Source: Legionella sp.
GTDB taxonomy: Bacteria; Pseudomonadota; Gammaproteobacteria; Legionellales; Legionellaceae
NCBI GenBank assembly: GCA_009995425.1
Contig: JAACPN010000008.1
Location: 1 to 55,496 of the forward strand
DNA length: 55,496 nucleotides
Direction: 5' to 3'
Part shown: positions 53,592 through 55,496 of the stretch, one piece after another
Position numbering within the stretch: the first letter of the stretch is position 1
Layout: each line of letters opens with the position of its first letter
The notes under the pieces: model-generated
The model's input: the letters and a program-made list of their open reading frames with translations, nothing else
Told to the model about the DNA's origin: nothing
Databases searched by the model: none
Made by a program: the position numbers and the translations under genes

Positions 53592-55013
53592 TTAAATCAT
53601 CACAGGACTTCTAGTTTGAGCTGTAATCGGTGTAGTCGTTGCATTATGGCAACTGTTAATTTTTCGTGTTTTTCGGTCAAACGTACACGTAAGCAACGTA
53701 CTTGTATAAGTACCCACGGTATCCAAGGTAACATACATTTGCCTAGGGTTTCCTAGAAGGAATGTAACGCCATTCACGTTTGCGCCAAAATCAATGCCTG
53801 CGTCAATGCAGTACATCGTCGAGGTATCTGAAAATGTACACATCGCAAGTGCGTGATGATTAGGAACGGCCATCAAGCTGGCTCCTGCCTGGTCAAGACT
53901 TGGTTTTCCTGGGTTATGAAGTGAAGCGGTTCCTGTGTTAATTAAATTAACACAAGACAAGTCAGGTGAATTAGGTGTAATAAAACAACGTGCAATCGTA
54001 CCGGTTGAAGGCATTACGGCATATAAAATTTTATTTGTCATGTTTGTTGTAATAAATTCAACCGATTTTAATGGAAATCCTGTGATTGGCGTCACCGCAC
54101 AACCTGAAAACAGAGCCTTTTCATTAATCAAACAACTCTTTAATTCCCCCTGATCCGCAACATAAGCCGTATTAAATAAAGTTGGAATCGCAATATCTGT
54201 TGGATTTGTAAAAACAGCACCTGTATCTTGGCAATTTTGAGGTAAGCCTGTTTCAGGATCCGAAGCACAGCCCAAAATATTATTTGAAGAAGCATCAATC
54301 ACAAAAGAGCGTGTGTCAGTGAGGTTATAAGCAAGGGCAAAAGGTGTTGTCATCATCGCTGTCGTTTTTCGCTCTGTTAGCGCTCCATCCAGCTGTTGAT
54401 GATAACTTACAGTACTCGATTGCATCGGTTCTGTCGTTATTAATCGTGGAGCCACATCAGTACAATGCCTTTCACACGTTGAGCGTCGTCCTAGACAAAG
54501 CGTTGCACAAACATGAGCAGGGCCTCCAGACCATTTGAAAATAACAGGGCTATAATTTGATGTGCTTACTTCAGGCCTATTCAGATGGCAAAAAAACGGG
54601 GGGTCCAACACATGACATAATGGAAATGGCATCGATACACCTGAAGTTCGATCCACATTAAAATTACAAACAATGCCGCTCGATTTAAATGCACAGTTAT
54701 GCGCGTTGATTAAAAAATCTGGCGGAAAGTATATTAACCCCGCAGCTATTAATACTGCCATGATTGGCATACCTATGGGCGTCTGATCAGGATTCTCTTT
54801 ATGTTCCTTAAAATCGATCACCAATCTAATAATATTGGCTGCGCTATAAGACGTTGCGTTGAGAGGCTTGGCTAAAGCATATGAAATGGTTCCAAATAGA
54901 CCATTCACATCATAAATTGGCTGTGTTAAACTATTGGCATATTCGCCATAACCACAAAGAGGTTTGAAAACACAGAGTAATATTAATAACGCTTTCAAGA
55001 TATCATTCATCAA
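53592..55013 (-). CDS. Secreted hypothetical protein with propeller-like repeats
   Basis: The 473-residue protein has a signal peptide (LKALLILLCVFKPLCGYGEY region), one internal hydrophobic stretch (MPIMAVLIAAGLIYFP, about 83-98), a Cys-rich middle (HVCATLCLGRRSTCERHC) and a C-terminal half with repeated units of the type PTDIAIP..NTAYVADQGELKSC...FSGC. The last part suggests a six- or seven-bladed beta-propeller with one Cys pair per blade. No family confirmed. It converges on the htrA gene with the GC hairpin between them and diverges from the outer-membrane gene at 55131. Confidence 0.65.
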   Translation of the reverse strand: MMNDILKALLILLCVFKPLCGYGEYANSLTQPIYDVNGLFGTISYALAKPLNATSYSAANIIRLVIDFKEHKENPDQTPIGMPIMAVLIAAGLIYFPPDFLINAHNCAFKSSGIVCNFNVDRTSGVSMPFPLCHVLDPPFFCHLNRPEVSTSNYSPVIFKWSGGPAHVCATLCLGRRSTCERHCTDVAPRLITTEPMQSSTVSYHQQLDGALTERKTTAMMTTPFALAYNLTDTRSFVIDASSNNILGCASDPETGLPQNCQDTGAVFTNPTDIAIPTLFNTAYVADQGELKSCLINEKALFSGCAVTPITGFPLKSVEFITTNMTNKILYAVMPSTGTIARCFITPNSPDLSCVNLINTGTASLHNPGKPSLDQAGASLMAVPNHHALAMCTFSDTSTMYCIDAGIDFGANVNGVTFLLGNPRQMYVTLDTVGTYTSTLLTCTFDRKTRKINSCHNATTTPITAQTRSPVMI

Positions 55014-55130
55014 AAAATAATCTACCTTGTTAAAAATAAAATAAATTGTACGCTAACAAAATATGCCTTTGATGACAACTAGAAGTTTACGATGTTAGAA
55101 TGCATCATCTTTCAAGTTATTAGATTTAAC

Positions 55131-55439
55131 ATGAAAAAACATACTGCGTTAATCAGTACTTTATTATACTCAACCTTGCTTCATGCAACAAAACCTATTG
55201 AACATCATGCTTGTGAACATCAAACCACATGGCTTTTATACAGTGGTTTTTATGGTACACGTGTCGGTATGCAACAACATATCAATATTGATACTGTACT
55301 CGGTAATGAATACGTACCTACAAAAAAAAATGATTCTAATATACTGGTAGGTGCTGGTGTTTTTAGACCTCTTACAACACCTTTTTCAAGTCATACTCAA
55401 TATGGCATTCAGCTCTTTTACCATGAAAATACTCCTTAA
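55131..55439 (+). pseudogene. Truncated outer-membrane protein
   Basis: The frame begins MKKHTALISTLLYSTLLHAT, a signal peptide, and continues for about 80 residues with beta-strand character (TTWLLYSGFYGTRVGMQQH, NILVGAGVF, SHTQYGIQLFYHEN). It stops at TAA 55437-55439. Barrel proteins of this kind are normally 200 residues or longer, so a premature stop or frameshift is likely; another frame stays open for only a few codons after it. It may however be a short secreted protein. The window ends 57 bases later. Confidence 0.5.
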
Positions 55440-55496
55440 TTTATGGTTTTTTAGCAATAGAAATCCCTTGACCTAACGCTCATTTTTTTAGAGCAG

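Overview
The window reads as a chromosome segment of an AT-leaning (roughly 40% GC by eye) gammaproteobacterium, most likely a host-associated member of the Legionellales or a relative. The basis is the mix of gammaproteobacterial housekeeping blocks (rpsB-tsf-pyrH-frr, rlmD-relA, lnt-leuS-lptE-holA, miaB, queF), a LetS/BarA-type tripartite sensor kinase, a PPi-dependent phosphofructokinase, and many lineage-restricted secreted or membrane proteins without recognisable relatives. The taxonomic call is inference; no rRNA or tRNA gene is visible.

Layout. 1-300: an orphan reading-frame remnant and a hairpin. 301-3.5 kb (-): rpsB-tsf-pyrH-frr with a promoter, a leader and an internal terminator. 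3.5-6.3 kb (-): a class II ribonucleotide reductase-like protein coupled to a uridine-kinase-like enzyme; the reductase has Ala where the active-site motif should carry Asn. 6.4-9.5 kb: a hypothetical, then miaB and rluD. 9.5-14.1 kb (-): a two-TM hypothetical, an FeS-type photolyase and an MFS carrier. 14.1-17.1 kb (+): a short promoter-to-terminator unit, a small membrane protein, pgeF and a two-PDZ HtrA protease. 17.2-18.0 kb (-): a HEPN/MNT toxin-antitoxin pair.

18.0-26.2 kb is the accessory centrepiece. An 8-kb block lies between two direct 71-bp copies (68/71 identical) of the 3' end of queF. It carries an intact IS630-family element with perfect 32-bp ends, an ABC exporter, a beta-barrel protein, and two divergent operons: DHFR-like/DHPS-like on one strand and Nudix/GT81 glycosyltransferase (GpgS-like)/HAD phosphatase (MPGP-like) on the other. 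The combination of pterin-enzyme folds with a glucosylglycerate-type glycosyltransferase and phosphatase recalls the mycobacterial folP2-gpgS neighbourhood, but no known gammaproteobacterial pathway that I recognise has this set. This is my best candidate for an undescribed system.

26.1-38 kb: queF, small secreted or charged proteins, then a co-directional (-) block yciO/tsaC-like, trpS, rluB, rlmD, relA, followed by a 2H phosphoesterase, a Cys/His-rich mini-protein, a 22-residue-repeat coiled coil and a hypothetical. 36.9-43 kb (+): lnt, leuS, lptE, a DUF4189-like protein and holA. 43-47.3 kb: a HIT protein, rluE, an MsrB carrying the internally deleted remains of an MsrA domain, coaX and gltX. 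47.4-48.7 kb: an AAA_14/DUF4143 ATPase cassette flanked by 76-bp duplications of the gltX-barA promoter region. 48.7-53.6 kb (+): the barA/letS-like kinase, the PPi-phosphofructokinase and a one-PDZ HtrA protease. 53.6-55.5 kb: a secreted hypothetical and the start of a short, probably truncated, outer-membrane protein.

Two separate acquired blocks in one window are both bounded by imperfect long direct repeats of resident sequence. This suggests a shared route of gain such as homologous or site-specific integration from related strains.
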